Positions 26,252 through 35,109 of a DNA stretch of 64,000 nucleotides are shown here, one piece after another. The stretch's first letter is position 1. Each line of letters starts with the position of its first letter. The notes under the pieces were generated by a model. The model saw only the letters and a program-made list of their open reading frames with translations, did not search any database and was not told the DNA's origin. Origin of the DNA: Mycobacterium sp. 1274756.6 (lineage in GTDB: Bacteria; Actinomycetota; Actinomycetes; Mycobacteriales; Mycobacteriaceae); assembly GCF_001668625.1 (NCBI RefSeq), contig NZ_LZLJ01000067.1, positions 1-64,000 of the forward strand, given 5' to 3'. The position numbers and the translations under genes were made by a program.

Positions 26252-26806
26252 ATGACGGAGCCACCAAAGCCACCGGAGACGCGCGCCTGGCAGCCGACAC
26301 CGCCCGGCCAAACCAACGCGTGGCAGCCGCCGCCGCCGCACGCAGGACAGCCGCCGCATCCCTCCGGACCGGGCGCCTCCGGCCCGCAGCAGGGCTACTC
26401 GCCGCAGCCGGGCCCACCCCCGAGTTGGGAGCCCACCACCACGATCACGCCACCGGCCAAGGGGCGTGGCCCGGGGGGAAAGAAGACCCGTACCGCGTTC
26501 CTGGCGGTGCTGGGCGTCGTCGTCTTGGCGGTGCTGGTGACGGGGTTCTGGAAGCCCGGCTTCCTGCGGAAGTCCGAATTGGATGTGCATGCCGCGGAGG
26601 ACGGCGTGCGTCAGGTCCTCACCGACCCGGCAACCGGCTACGGCGCCACCGACGTCACCGACGTGCGCTGCAACGACGGCCACAATCCGGTGATCAAGGC
26701 CGGCGATACCTTCACCTGCGAGGCGACCATCGCCGGTGCCAAACGCACGGTTGAGGTCACCTTCGCCGACTCGGAGGGCTCCTACTGGGTCGGCAGCCCC
26801 AGCTGA
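26252..26806 (+). CDS. DUF4333 membrane protein with proline-rich cytoplasmic tail
   Basis: 184 residues. The first 75 are Pro/Gln/Trp-rich with repeated AWQPxPP motifs and should be cytosolic; one membrane helix spans about 83-103; the rest is a DUF4333 domain outside the membrane with two cysteines (VRCNDG and FTCEAT) and the ending EGSYWVGSPS. In mycobacteria such domains occur on kinases and lipoproteins of unknown function. The gene follows lipoprotein 3 by 18 bp. The Pro-rich tail could be a kinase substrate or docking site, which is speculation. Confidence 0.82.
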   Translation: MTEPPKPPETRAWQPTPPGQTNAWQPPPPHAGQPPHPSGPGASGPQQGYSPQPGPPPSWEPTTTITPPAKGRGPGGKKTRTAFLAVLGVVVLAVLVTGFWKPGFLRKSELDVHAAEDGVRQVLTDPATGYGATDVTDVRCNDGHNPVIKAGDTFTCEATIAGAKRTVEVTFADSEGSYWVGSPS

Positions 26807-26907
26807 TCACGTATGGGTGTTGGAGGTAACTCGCCGGGGGGCAGGCGATATGTTGGCGCCATGACGCTGCTGGCGGTCACCCGTAGCTCGGGGTTGGAGC
26901 GGGCCAG

Positions 26908-28557
26908 ATGATCCCGGTTGGGTCGGTGGTGGCCGGGTACCGGGTACGCCGTGTCATCGGATCCGGCGGTATGGGCACCATTTACGCGGTCGACGACCCC
27001 CAGTTGCCGCGGCTCGATGCGCTGAAGGTGCTCTCGGCCGAGCTGTCGTCCGACGCCAAGTTCCGCGCCCGGTTCATTCGCGAGGCAGACGTCGCCGCGG
27101 GCCTCGATCACCCGAATATCGTCTCGATCTACGACCGCGGCGAGACCCCGGCCGGTCAACTGTGGATCGCGATGCAACTGGTGGACGGCACCGACGCCGA
27201 CGCCGCGATCCACACCGGCACCATGACGCCGCATCGCGCCGTACACATCATCAGCCAAGTGGCCGAGGCGTTGGATTACGCCCACGCTCACCAAGTGCTG
27301 CACCGCGACGTCAAACCGGCGAACTTCCTGCTCACCGGGCCGGTCGGCGCCGAGGAGCGGGTTTTGCTGGGCGACTTCGGCATCGCCCGCGCTGTTGATG
27401 ACGCCGGGCTGACCGGAACCAACATGGTGATGGCCACGATGGCCTACGCGGCTCCCGAAGTTCTCGAGGGCCGGCCCATCGATCACCGGGCCGACCTGTA
27501 CTCGCTCGGCTGTGCGCTGTTCCATCTGCTCACCGGCCAGGTCCCCTACGCCGATACCACCGGCGCCTCGGCTCAGGCGCTGGCACACCTGCGCCGTCCA
27601 CCGCCGCAACCCAGTGCGGTCATGCCCCGGCTGGGACCGGCGTTCGACGCGGTGATCGCCACCGCGATGGCCAAGAATCCCGCCCAGCGCTACCAAACGG
27701 GGCGGGCATTGGCCGCCGCGGCGAAAGCGGCATTAGGTCAGCGCGATCACACCACCAACCCGTTGCATTCAACAGGTGCCGGACTGCGTTCGGGCGGCAC
27801 AGTTCCACCCCGGCACGGCTCGGAGACTGGTGCACCGCCGCGACGTAGCCGGGCAAAGATCATCGGGATCAGCGTCGCGGCCACCGTCGCGGTCGCGGCC
27901 GGCGCCACGGTTGCTCTGGTCGCCGGTCGCCAGGGCGACGATCCGCCTGCGCCGCATGCGGTGACGTCGACCGGGCCCACCAGCACGGTGCCGACCGTGG
28001 CGTCAAGCGACCTGAACTCCCTGCTGTTGCCTGCCGACCGGATCAGCACTGCCGTCGGTTCCGCCGCCAAGGCACTGCCGGAGGCGTGGACCAGTTTTGC
28101 CACCGATAGTTTCGACAGCTGCGGCAGCACCATCTATCCATTCCAACGCAACACCTATACCGGTAGCGGTTCCGATGCAAAGAGCGGCCAGGTGTTCGTC
28201 AGCGCCGGTGACGGCGAGAAGATGGCCGCGATTCAGGCGGTGGTCGCCTTCCCGTCGGCCGAATTGGCGGCGCGATTTGTCGACCGTCAGCGTGCGTTCT
28301 GGTCTCCGTGCGCCTACAAGTCAGTCCGGGTGCCTGCCGAGGGCAGCAAGCCGGCGTTTAACTGGCGCCTCGGTAAAGTCAACACCAGCGATGACATCCT
28401 TTCGGCGCACGCGAACCGGGAAGACACCAACCAGACCTGTGAACACGCCCTGACCTCCATGAACAACATCGTCATCGACGTCTTGGCTTGCTCGCCCGAC
28501 AAGCCCGACCCGGCCACCACGATCGCCCGGGCCATCGCCGACGGAGTACCGCACTGA
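26908..28557 (+). CDS. PknH-like transmembrane Ser/Thr kinase (A)
   Basis: 549 residues. An intact kinase domain covers about 10-270 (GSGGMGTIY loop, Lys40, HRDVKPAN with D134, DFG 156-158, activation-loop Thr/Ser). A membrane helix spans about 317-340, and the outside part (about 370-549) is a PknH-type sensor domain with four cysteines (C405, C468, C511, C528) placed for two disulfides. Sensor ligand unknown. It follows the DUF4333 gene by about 100 bp, so it may have its own promoter, and is closely similar in its kinase part to the two other kinases here. M. tuberculosis PknH phosphorylates EmbR, but no embR is present in this window. Confidence 0.9.
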   Translation: MIPVGSVVAGYRVRRVIGSGGMGTIYAVDDPQLPRLDALKVLSAELSSDAKFRARFIREADVAAGLDHPNIVSIYDRGETPAGQLWIAMQLVDGTDADAAIHTGTMTPHRAVHIISQVAEALDYAHAHQVLHRDVKPANFLLTGPVGAEERVLLGDFGIARAVDDAGLTGTNMVMATMAYAAPEVLEGRPIDHRADLYSLGCALFHLLTGQVPYADTTGASAQALAHLRRPPPQPSAVMPRLGPAFDAVIATAMAKNPAQRYQTGRALAAAAKAALGQRDHTTNPLHSTGAGLRSGGTVPPRHGSETGAPPRRSRAKIIGISVAATVAVAAGATVALVAGRQGDDPPAPHAVTSTGPTSTVPTVASSDLNSLLLPADRISTAVGSAAKALPEAWTSFATDSFDSCGSTIYPFQRNTYTGSGSDAKSGQVFVSAGDGEKMAAIQAVVAFPSAELAARFVDRQRAFWSPCAYKSVRVPAEGSKPAFNWRLGKVNTSDDILSAHANREDTNQTCEHALTSMNNIVIDVLACSPDKPDPATTIARAIADGVPH

Positions 28558-28606
28558 CCGCCCGGCCGCACGTGACCGCGGACCGGTCCCGGCCCGCCGC
28601 ATAGCC

Positions 28607-30292
28607 ATGCTCCCGGTCGGATCTCTCATCGCCGGCTACCGGGTCGAGCGGGTGCTCGGCGCCGGCGGCATGGGCACGGTGTATCTGGTCGCCAACCCCG
28701 AATTGCCGCGCCGGGATGCACTCAAGCTGCTGTCCACCGAGTTGTCCCACGACGAGCAGTTCCGCGCCCGCTTCGTGCGGGAGGCCGACGTCGCCTCCCG
28801 GCTCAGCCATCCCAACATCGTCACGATCTACCGGCGCGGCCGCACCGAGGACGGCCGGCTGTGGATCGCGATGCAGTTCGTCGACGGCATCGACGCCGAC
28901 GACGCGCTGAACCGCGGGGAGATGACCCCGCAGCGCGCGGTCTACATCGTCGGCGAGATCGGCAAGGCCCTCGACTACGCCCACCACCGCGGCGTGATCC
29001 ACCGCGACGTGAAACCGGCCAACTTCCTGCTGGAGAACTCCCCGGGCTCCGATGAGCGGGTGTTGTTGGGCGACTTCGGGATCGCCCGCGCTCTCGACGA
29101 CACGAGCCTGACCGCCACCGGGTCGATGGTGGCCACCGTCGCCTACGCCGCCCCCGAGGTACTGTCCGGGCGGCCGGTGGACGGCCGCGCCGATCTGTAC
29201 TCGCTGGGCTGCACGCTGTTTCGGATGCTCACCGGCAGAACGCCGTTCGCCGACGCGCACGGCGCCCCGGCGGTGATGATGGCGCACCTGAACCAGCCGC
29301 CGCCCCGGCCGAGTGAGTTCGCGCCGTGGCTGCCGCGCGCCTTCGACGCGGTGATCTCCACCGCGATGGCCAAAGACCCCGCCCACCGGTTTTCCAGCGG
29401 CGCGGAGCTGGCCGCCGCCGCCCGCGCCGCCCTGCACGGCGGGCCACCGGCGTCAGCGCCGCCGGCCGGCCAGCCGGGCTTCTACGGAGCCCCCACCCAG
29501 CTGTCGACGCCGGGCACCGCGGCGTGGCGCGAGCCCGCACCGCCTCGCCGGCGCGGCAAGATCCTGGCCGCCCTGGCCGGGGTTGCGGTGTTGGCGGTGG
29601 CGGCGACCACCACGGTCGTGTTGGCCTCCCGCTCGCCGGGCGACGATGCGGCCGCTCCTCCCCCACCTGCCTCCGAAACCTCGACCACCACCACGACCGG
29701 CCCGCCGCCGCCCACGGTGTCGGCGACCGCGCTCGACGGGGTGATGTTGCCGGCCGAGCAGCTCGCCGGGATGATCGGCGCGCCCAGCCTGACCAAGTAC
29801 GGGTCGATGGATTCTCCGGCCGAGGATTCACCGACCATCGAGGAGAAGGAGTGCCTGAGCGCCTGGGCGCCCGGGCAGCGCGCCGTCTACTCCGAGTTGG
29901 GGTGGGTCGCTGCCCGCAACCAGGGTTTCCAGGATCAGCCGCAGATGCCCGCCTACCGGGTGATCGAGGCGGTGATCACGCTGCCGTCGGTGGCGGCCAC
30001 CGAGAAACTGCTCGCCGGGCAGACCGAGCAGTGGACCAAGTGCGCGAACACCCGCATCACGTTGAACTATCCGACCCCGCCCACCCCGCAGCGCTGGACA
30101 CTGGGTGAACCCACCCGCACCGGCAACATGCTGACGATCATCTACACGATGGAGGGCGGGGCCGGGATGGGCTGTCAGCGGGCGCTGACCGCCGCCAACA
30201 ACGCGGCGGTCGACGTGCTGGTCTGCCGCACCGATGTCACCGATCAGGCCGTGACGGTGGCTGAGGCGCTGCGCGCCAAGATCCCCGCCTAA
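28607..30292 (+). CDS. PknH-like transmembrane Ser/Thr kinase (B)
   Basis: 561 residues with the same architecture as kinase A: kinase domain 10-270 (Lys40, catalytic D134, DFG 156-158), a Pro/Ala-rich juxtamembrane stretch, a membrane helix at about 318-340, a Thr/Pro linker and a PknH-type sensor with C416, C479, C523 and C540. The activation loop TATGSMVATVAYAAPE is closer to that of the FecB-fused kinase. The gap to kinase A is 49 bp. The stop overlaps the convergent LLM oxidoreductase stop by 4 bp, which closes the cluster. Confidence 0.9.
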   Translation: MLPVGSLIAGYRVERVLGAGGMGTVYLVANPELPRRDALKLLSTELSHDEQFRARFVREADVASRLSHPNIVTIYRRGRTEDGRLWIAMQFVDGIDADDALNRGEMTPQRAVYIVGEIGKALDYAHHRGVIHRDVKPANFLLENSPGSDERVLLGDFGIARALDDTSLTATGSMVATVAYAAPEVLSGRPVDGRADLYSLGCTLFRMLTGRTPFADAHGAPAVMMAHLNQPPPRPSEFAPWLPRAFDAVISTAMAKDPAHRFSSGAELAAAARAALHGGPPASAPPAGQPGFYGAPTQLSTPGTAAWREPAPPRRRGKILAALAGVAVLAVAATTTVVLASRSPGDDAAAPPPPASETSTTTTTGPPPPTVSATALDGVMLPAEQLAGMIGAPSLTKYGSMDSPAEDSPTIEEKECLSAWAPGQRAVYSELGWVAARNQGFQDQPQMPAYRVIEAVITLPSVAATEKLLAGQTEQWTKCANTRITLNYPTPPTPQRWTLGEPTRTGNMLTIIYTMEGGAGMGCQRALTAANNAAVDVLVCRTDVTDQAVTVAEALRAKIPA

Positions 30293-31140
30293 CCCGAAAT
30301 CAGCCCCGAATCCCGGATCGCCTCGGCCAGCGGCTCGAGCACCCCCGGGTCATAGGGCACCGGCAGGTAGACGATCGCCAGATCCAGCCCCTCCTCCCCG
30401 AGGGCTGCGGCGTCGTCGATCACCTTGGCGTAGTCGAGGTCGGAGTCCAGCCGCACGTGCGCGGAGAGCAGGATCTCGTTCGGGTCGCGGCCGATGTCGG
30501 CGCAGTGCGCGGCCAGCACGTCGCGTTTGCGGGCGAACTCCGCCGGGGTGCCGCTGACGAAGTTCCAGTGCTGGGCGTACTTCGCGGTGATGCGCAGGGT
30601 GCGTTTCTCGCCGCTGCCGCCGATGCAGATCGGCGGGTGCGGGCGCTGCGGGCCCTTGGGTTCGTTGCGGGCGGCGGTGAGTTGGTAGAAGCGGCCGTCG
30701 AAGTCGGTGGTCTCCTGGCTGAGCAGACCGATCAAGACCTGGCAGGCTTCCTCGAACCGGTCGAACCGATCGCGGATGCTGCCCAGTTCGATGCCGTAGG
30801 CGTCGGATTCCTCCTCGTTCCAGCCGGCGCCGATGCCCAGTTCCAGCCGGCCGCCGGAGATGATGTCGAGCGCGGCGGCCATGTTGGCCAGCACGGCCGG
30901 GTGGCGGTAGTGGACGCCGGTGACCAGGGTGCCCAGCCGCAGCCGGGTGGTGGCCTGGGCCAGAGCGGTCAGGGTGGTCCAGCCCTCCAGGCACGGGCCG
31001 GTGGGGTCGGAGAAGATCGGGTAGAAGTGGTCGAAGGTCCAGCCCGAGTCGAAGACGTCGATGCCGTCGGCGGCCCGCCAGACCGCGAGCATCTCCGCCC
31101 AGCCGGTGTTCTGCGGTGAGGTCTTGAACGCGAAACGCAT
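30289..31140 (-). CDS. LLM-class F420-dependent oxidoreductase
   Basis: 283-residue luciferase-like monooxygenase-fold protein with the F420-type features RLGTLVTGVHYRHPAVLAN, DIISGGRLELGIGAGWNEEE and PICIGGSGEKRTLRI. It probably uses reduced F420 rather than flavin, as is common in mycobacteria; the substrate is unknown. TAACCT lies 7 nt before the ATG and could be a -10 box for a leaderless transcript. It is convergent with the kinase cluster. Confidence 0.85.
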   Translation of the reverse strand: MRFAFKTSPQNTGWAEMLAVWRAADGIDVFDSGWTFDHFYPIFSDPTGPCLEGWTTLTALAQATTRLRLGTLVTGVHYRHPAVLANMAAALDIISGGRLELGIGAGWNEEESDAYGIELGSIRDRFDRFEEACQVLIGLLSQETTDFDGRFYQLTAARNEPKGPQRPHPPICIGGSGEKRTLRITAKYAQHWNFVSGTPAEFARKRDVLAAHCADIGRDPNEILLSAHVRLDSDLDYAKVIDDAAALGEEGLDLAIVYLPVPYDPGVLEPLAEAIRDSGLISG

Positions 31141-31182
31141 TCCCTTGAGGTTACCGGACTCGGAGGGTTGCTCGCCCGCCGA

Positions 31183-31746
31183 TCAGCGGCGTTTCGGCCG
31201 GTAGGTCCGCCCGAAACTGCGCGGGCTGTCCCGGTCGATTTCGGTGAGCTCCCAGTCGATTCGGCGCCCGCCGGGCACGTCGAAGATGCGGGTGCCGTCG
31301 CCGAGAAACACCGGGGCGACGAAGACCTGAAGTTCGTCGATCAGGTCGTGTTGTAGTGCCTGGCGGGCGATGTCGGCGCTGACGATCTGAATGTCGCGCT
31401 CCCCCGCGATCTCCTGCGCGCGCCGGATCGCCTCCACGACGTCACAGTTGATTGCGACGACGGTCGGGTCGTCGGCGAGCTCGTCGGGGCGGTGGGTCAA
31501 CACGAATTCGGTTCCCGACCAGGCGCCGCCGTAGGCCTCGTCGGTCGCGGCACCCCGCTGGCCCTGTTGGGCTCTCGCCGCGTCGTAGCCGGCGCGACCG
31601 GAGATGATCACCCCGACCCGAGCGGCCATGCGTTCGGTCGTGCCCTCGGCCAACGGCTCGGCCACCGACAGCCAGCTCATGTCGTGATCCGGTCCGGCGA
31701 TGAACCCGTCGATGGAGCAGGTGAAGCCCCACGCGACCTTGCCCAC
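31183..31746 (-). CDS. Dihydrofolate reductase/RibD C-terminal family protein
   Basis: 187 residues with a GTG start behind a GAGGAGGG site. The N-terminal TCSIDGFIAGPDHDMSWL and the C-terminal LIDELQVFVAPVFLGDGTRIFD are typical of the RibD C-terminal/DHFR-like family, NADPH-dependent reductases of mostly unknown substrate. The gene lies 42 bp upstream of the LLM oxidoreductase on the same strand, so the two may be co-transcribed. Confidence 0.87.
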   Translation of the reverse strand: MGKVAWGFTCSIDGFIAGPDHDMSWLSVAEPLAEGTTERMAARVGVIISGRAGYDAARAQQGQRGAATDEAYGGAWSGTEFVLTHRPDELADDPTVVAINCDVVEAIRRAQEIAGERDIQIVSADIARQALQHDLIDELQVFVAPVFLGDGTRIFDVPGGRRIDWELTEIDRDSPRSFGRTYRPKRR

Positions 31747-31863
31747 GTGCCCTCCTCGCGGTCACCGTTGTCCGCCACCGGGCACCGTAACGCACCGCGT
31801 CGTCTCGGGAGTGGACCGCGGCGCTCCAGCCTGGCGGGTTCGCGGTTGCGGCAGACTGGGGTG

Positions 31864-32868
31864 ATGGATCCGGTGGAGGCGCTGCGCCAGATCGCGTTCT
31901 ACAAGGACCGGGCGCGCGAGGACCCGCGGCGGGTGATGGCCTACCGGCGCGCCGCCGACGTCGTCGAGGCCCTGGACGACGACGAGCGGCGGCGCCACGG
32001 GGTGGCCGAAAGTTGGCAGTCACTGCCCGGGATCGGGCCGAAGACCGCCGCGGTGATCATCGAGGCCTGGGCCGGCGGGGAGCCCGACACGCTGGTGCGG
32101 CTGCGGGAGGAGGCACCCGATCTCGGTGGCGGGGCGCTGCGGGCGGCGTTGCGCGGGGATCTGCATCTGCACTCGGACTGGTCGGACGGGTCGGCGCCGA
32201 TCGAGGAGATGATGGCCACCGCGGCGGCACTGGGCCATGAGTACTGCGCGCTGACCGATCACTCGCCGCGGCTGACCATCGCCAACGGGCTGTCGCCGGA
32301 GCGGCTTCGCCACCAGCTTGAGGTGATCGACGGGTTGCGGGAACACTTTGCGCCGCTGCGCATCCTGACCGGCATCGAGGTCGACATCCTCGACGACGGC
32401 AGCCTCGATCAGGAGCCGCAGTTGTTGGAGCGCCTCGATGTGGTGGTCGCCAGCGTGCACTCCAAGCTCAAGATGGAGTCGGCGGCGATGACGCGGCGGA
32501 TGGTGCGGGCGGTCTCCAACCCCGTGGTCGACGTGCTCGGGCATTGCACCGGGCGGCTGGTCACCGGCGGGCGGGGCCGACGGCCCGAGTCCCAGTTCGA
32601 CGCCGAGGCGGTGTTCGCCGCCTGCCGCGATCACGACACCGCGGTGGAGATCAACTGCCGCCCGGAGCGCCGCGACCCGCCGACGCGGCTGCTGCACCTG
32701 GCGCATGAGTTGGGCTGTCTGTTCAGCATCGACACCGACGCGCACGCGCCGGGGCAGTTGGACTTCCTGGGCTTCGGGGCGCAGCGGGCGCTGGATGCCG
32801 GGATCGCGCCCGAGCGAGTGGTCAACACGTGGCCGGTCGAAGAGTTGCTGGACTGGACGGCGGCTTAA
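31864..32868 (+). CDS. PHP-domain phosphoesterase with N-terminal helix-hairpin-helix region
   Basis: 334 residues. Residues about 1-85 contain an HhH-like DNA-binding segment (LPGIGPKTAAVII near 53-65). Residues about 95-334 are a PHP domain with the metal motifs GDLHLHSDWSDG, LTDHS, GIEVDIL, VVASVHS, DVLGHCTG and IDTDAH. The layout recalls the C-terminal half of family X DNA polymerases without the polymerase part, so a stand-alone DNA-end-processing phosphoesterase is likely. The frame is open far upstream, but the ATG at 31864 begins recognisable sequence. Confidence 0.85.
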   Translation: MDPVEALRQIAFYKDRAREDPRRVMAYRRAADVVEALDDDERRRHGVAESWQSLPGIGPKTAAVIIEAWAGGEPDTLVRLREEAPDLGGGALRAALRGDLHLHSDWSDGSAPIEEMMATAAALGHEYCALTDHSPRLTIANGLSPERLRHQLEVIDGLREHFAPLRILTGIEVDILDDGSLDQEPQLLERLDVVVASVHSKLKMESAAMTRRMVRAVSNPVVDVLGHCTGRLVTGGRGRRPESQFDAEAVFAACRDHDTAVEINCRPERRDPPTRLLHLAHELGCLFSIDTDAHAPGQLDFLGFGAQRALDAGIAPERVVNTWPVEELLDWTAA

Positions 32869-33047
32869 GCGTCACCGGCGACGATCCCGGCGCGGCGCTC
32901 AAGCGAATCTAGCGGCGGTGTAGCGCCGCCCATCCCTTCGGGGCGGACCGCAGAGGTGGTGGTGAAAAAACTGTCCGGTTCGCGGGACTCGGGTGCTCCT
33001 ACCCACAGAGCGGCCCAACCGGGGCCGTCACCCCAAGGGAGGACACC

Positions 33048-33452
33048 ATGACCACCACCATTTCGACCAAGCTGCGCCGCTCGGCGATCACCATGGCCGC
33101 TGCGGCGAGCACCGTGCCGGCACTGCTGTTCACCGCGGCGGGGCCGGCCCAGGCCAACGCCTTCCCGGCGTCGTTCAGCCAGCAGGGCATCACCGTGACC
33201 TACCAGAAGCCTGCGGCGGTGCTGGGCGTCCAGATCGCGGACCACCTGAACAACGACGACATCAACGCCGTATGCATCTACTCCTCGCTGGGGGTGGCGC
33301 CCACCCCGCCGATCCCGTTCTCGGTGCCGGTGCTGGTGCACGGCAAGCAGAACTCGTTGCCGGTCATCCTCCCGATCCCGCAGCTCGGCGGGACCTGGAA
33401 TGTGCATGTGAAGTGCGGGGACCGCTACGCCGACACCATCGTGAGGTATTGA
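33048..33452 (+). CDS. Small secreted protein of unknown function
   Basis: 134 residues with a GGGAGGA ribosome binding site before the ATG. A signal peptide is cleaved near AGPAQA (residue 36), leaving a mature domain of about 98 residues with two cysteines (VCIYSS and VKCGDR) and alternating hydrophobic stretches suggesting beta structure. I recognise no family. It stands alone between the PHP gene and a hairpin terminator. Confidence 0.75.
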   Translation: MTTTISTKLRRSAITMAAAASTVPALLFTAAGPAQANAFPASFSQQGITVTYQKPAAVLGVQIADHLNNDDINAVCIYSSLGVAPTPPIPFSVPVLVHGKQNSLPVILPIPQLGGTWNVHVKCGDRYADTIVRY

Positions 33453-33474
33453 CGCTCGGCCAGCGGACCGGAAC

Positions 33475-33512
33475 ACCGGCGGTCGCGCGGATAACGTTCG
33501 CGCACCGCCGGT
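33475..33512. terminator. Hairpin between convergent small genes
   Basis: ACCGGCGGT (33475-33483) and ACCGCCGGT (33504-33512) form a 9-bp stem, extended internally by CGCG pairing. It lies 22 bp after the secreted-protein stop and could serve both convergent genes. Confidence 0.55.
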
Positions 33513-33595
33513 CCCGGCGTGGCCGCCGACGTCGCTCGACGCGCGGGCTGATCGTCACCACGGCGCCGGGCGAACCTGCCGGCTTGGGCGGCGGC

Positions 33596-33817
33596 TTAGG
33601 TGTCGCGGTGACGCAGGTGCGCTCCGGTGCGGTGGATCGGCACCTTCTCACCCGGATGGATGTGCTTTTTGAACGGCATGACCTCATAGGTAGTCGTCGC
33701 TGAGGTCTTGCCCTTCTTGGCGATCCCGACGATGCGGCCCTCCAGGTCGTGCGCCGAGCGGTAGTTAAAGTAGACGGGATCCTTGACCTTGAAGGTGTCT
33801 TCGGTCTTGGTTGCCAT
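33596..33817 (-). CDS. DUF2945-type (Tudor-like) small protein
   Basis: 73 residues. FKVKDPVYFNYRSAHDLEGRIVGIAKKG followed by TTYEVMPFKKHIHPGEKV is the pattern of the DUF2945/HVA1 family, small basic beta-barrel proteins. A GGAAAGG site stands directly against an upstream in-frame ATG (33826) and at normal distance from the ATG at 33817, so the latter is chosen. No clear partner; stress-linked roles are reported for relatives. Confidence 0.72.
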   Translation of the reverse strand: MATKTEDTFKVKDPVYFNYRSAHDLEGRIVGIAKKGKTSATTTYEVMPFKKHIHPGEKVPIHRTGAHLRHRDT

Positions 33818-34079
33818 GGGAATCATCCTTTCCGGCGCATGGTGCAGTGGCCTGCGAGGCGGGACTCACGAAAGGGATTGCCGAACCGAACGAAAGCCAA
33901 ACATCCGCCGTTCGAACCGCGGTGACTGACCACCGCGCAGGGCAGCCGGCCACTTTGGCCGGGATCCGGCGGAAAGACCTTCCGGTGCAACAGCTTCCAG
34001 CGCCTCTACCCGGGCCCTCCGGGGTTGGACGCGGGCCACGGTGATGACGGTGCCGACCGCCCACCAAAACAGCACTTTT
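33818..34079. other. Intergenic region upstream of the mymA-like operon
   Basis: This gap between divergent genes has no convincing gene. It should hold the promoters of the DUF2945 gene (minus) and of the hydrolase operon (plus). Confidence 0.5.
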
Positions 34080-34107
34080 AACTGTGACATTGCCAAATGT
34101 CACAGTT
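34080..34107. promoter_or_regulatory. Perfect 28-bp palindromic operator
   Basis: AACTGTGACATT and AATGTCACAGTT are exact inverted repeats around GCCA. The site lies 18 bp before the hydrolase start at 34126, a typical position for a repressor or activator site (TetR, MerR or AraC family). The operon ends with a merR-type gene, a candidate regulator. The TGTGA/TCACA half-sites are too far apart for Crp. Confidence 0.7.
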
Positions 34108-34125
34108 CGTGATGGACTGCTTTAC

Positions 34126-35109
34126 GTGACGGAATCCGCCCTGCCGCCGGTACCGGTCCACGCCTCGGCCCGAGCAGTGGCCTCGGCCACCCTCACCCGC
34201 TGGACGCTGGGCAGCCTCACCGGGGTCATCCCGCCGACCAGCGCGGGAGTGCGGTTCAGCCGCGCGCTGGTCGCCTCGATCATGGGAACGCTCGGCTCCA
34301 CGCCCGGCGGGACCACGATCATCGAGGTCAACACCCCGGACATGCGCGGCGAGTGGGTTTTGGCGCCCGGGGTCGAGTTCGGTGAGCGCGCCGGCTACTA
34401 CGTGCACGGCAGCGCCTACACCATCTGCTCGGCGCGCACCCACCGCAAGCTGGTCGCCCGACTGTCGGAGGCCACCGGTCTGCCGATGTTCGTGGTGGAC
34501 TATCGGCTGGCGCCCGAACACCGGTTCCCGACGGCCGCCGACGACGTCGAGGCCGGCTACCGCTGGCTGCTGGCCCAGGGCTACGCGGCCGCCGATCTCG
34601 TCATCGGCGCCGACTCCGCGGGTGGTCACCTCACGCTCGACCTGCTGCTCGCCCATGCCGACGAACCGGACTTCCAGCCCGCCGGGGTGGTGCTGTTCTC
34701 GCCGCTGATCGATCTGACCCTCGAGCTTGCACTACAGCAGGAGCAGGTGCGCCGCGACCCCGCGATGGCCGCGGGACGCGCGCGCCGGATGGTGGGGCTC
34801 TACACCGACGGCCACGACCCCGACCATCCCCGACTGCGGCTGGACTTCACCGACGCCGCCACGCTGCCGCCGATGCTCACCCAGGTCGGCGGCTTCGAGA
34901 TGCTGCAAGCCGACGCCCGTTATCTGCACGACGCCATCACCGACGCGGGCGGCCGCAGCCTGCTGGAGATCTGGCCGGGGATGCTGCACGTCTTCCAGGC
35001 GCTGCCGCGCCTGGCCCCCGAGGCCAAGCCCGCGCTGCGCCGCGCCGCGGACTTCATCTCGAATGCCTACCAGGACCACCGCTCCCACGACACCGAAGAG
35101 GTGTGCTGA
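34126..35109 (+). CDS. Alpha/beta hydrolase, LipR/HSL-type esterase
   Basis: 327 residues of the hormone-sensitive-lipase type. The oxyanion motif appears as YYVHGSAYT (near 85, in place of HGGG), followed by VDYRLAPEHRFP, the nucleophile GADSAGG, and a C-terminal GMLHVF with the catalytic His. The frame is open to a GTG at 34084, but that start would put the operator palindrome inside the coding region, so the GTG at 34126 is preferred. The gene order esterase-SDR-monooxygenase resembles lipR/sadH/mymA of M. tuberculosis. It overlaps the SDR gene by one base (TGATG). Confidence 0.82.
   Translation: MTESALPPVPVHASARAVASATLTRWTLGSLTGVIPPTSAGVRFSRALVASIMGTLGSTPGGTTIIEVNTPDMRGEWVLAPGVEFGERAGYYVHGSAYTICSARTHRKLVARLSEATGLPMFVVDYRLAPEHRFPTAADDVEAGYRWLLAQGYAAADLVIGADSAGGHLTLDLLLAHADEPDFQPAGVVLFSPLIDLTLELALQQEQVRRDPAMAAGRARRMVGLYTDGHDPDHPRLRLDFTDAATLPPMLTQVGGFEMLQADARYLHDAITDAGGRSLLEIWPGMLHVFQALPRLAPEAKPALRRAADFISNAYQDHRSHDTEEVC

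Noticed and set aside
33866..34096. Small membrane-protein-like frame on the minus strand (VLFWWAVGTVITVARV)
   Set aside because: It starts inside the 28-bp palindrome, has no ribosome binding site, and the rest of its sequence is Arg/Pro-rich filler.
34080..34107. Crp (cAMP receptor) site
   Set aside because: TGTGA and TCACA are present but 12 bp apart; Crp needs 6 bp.
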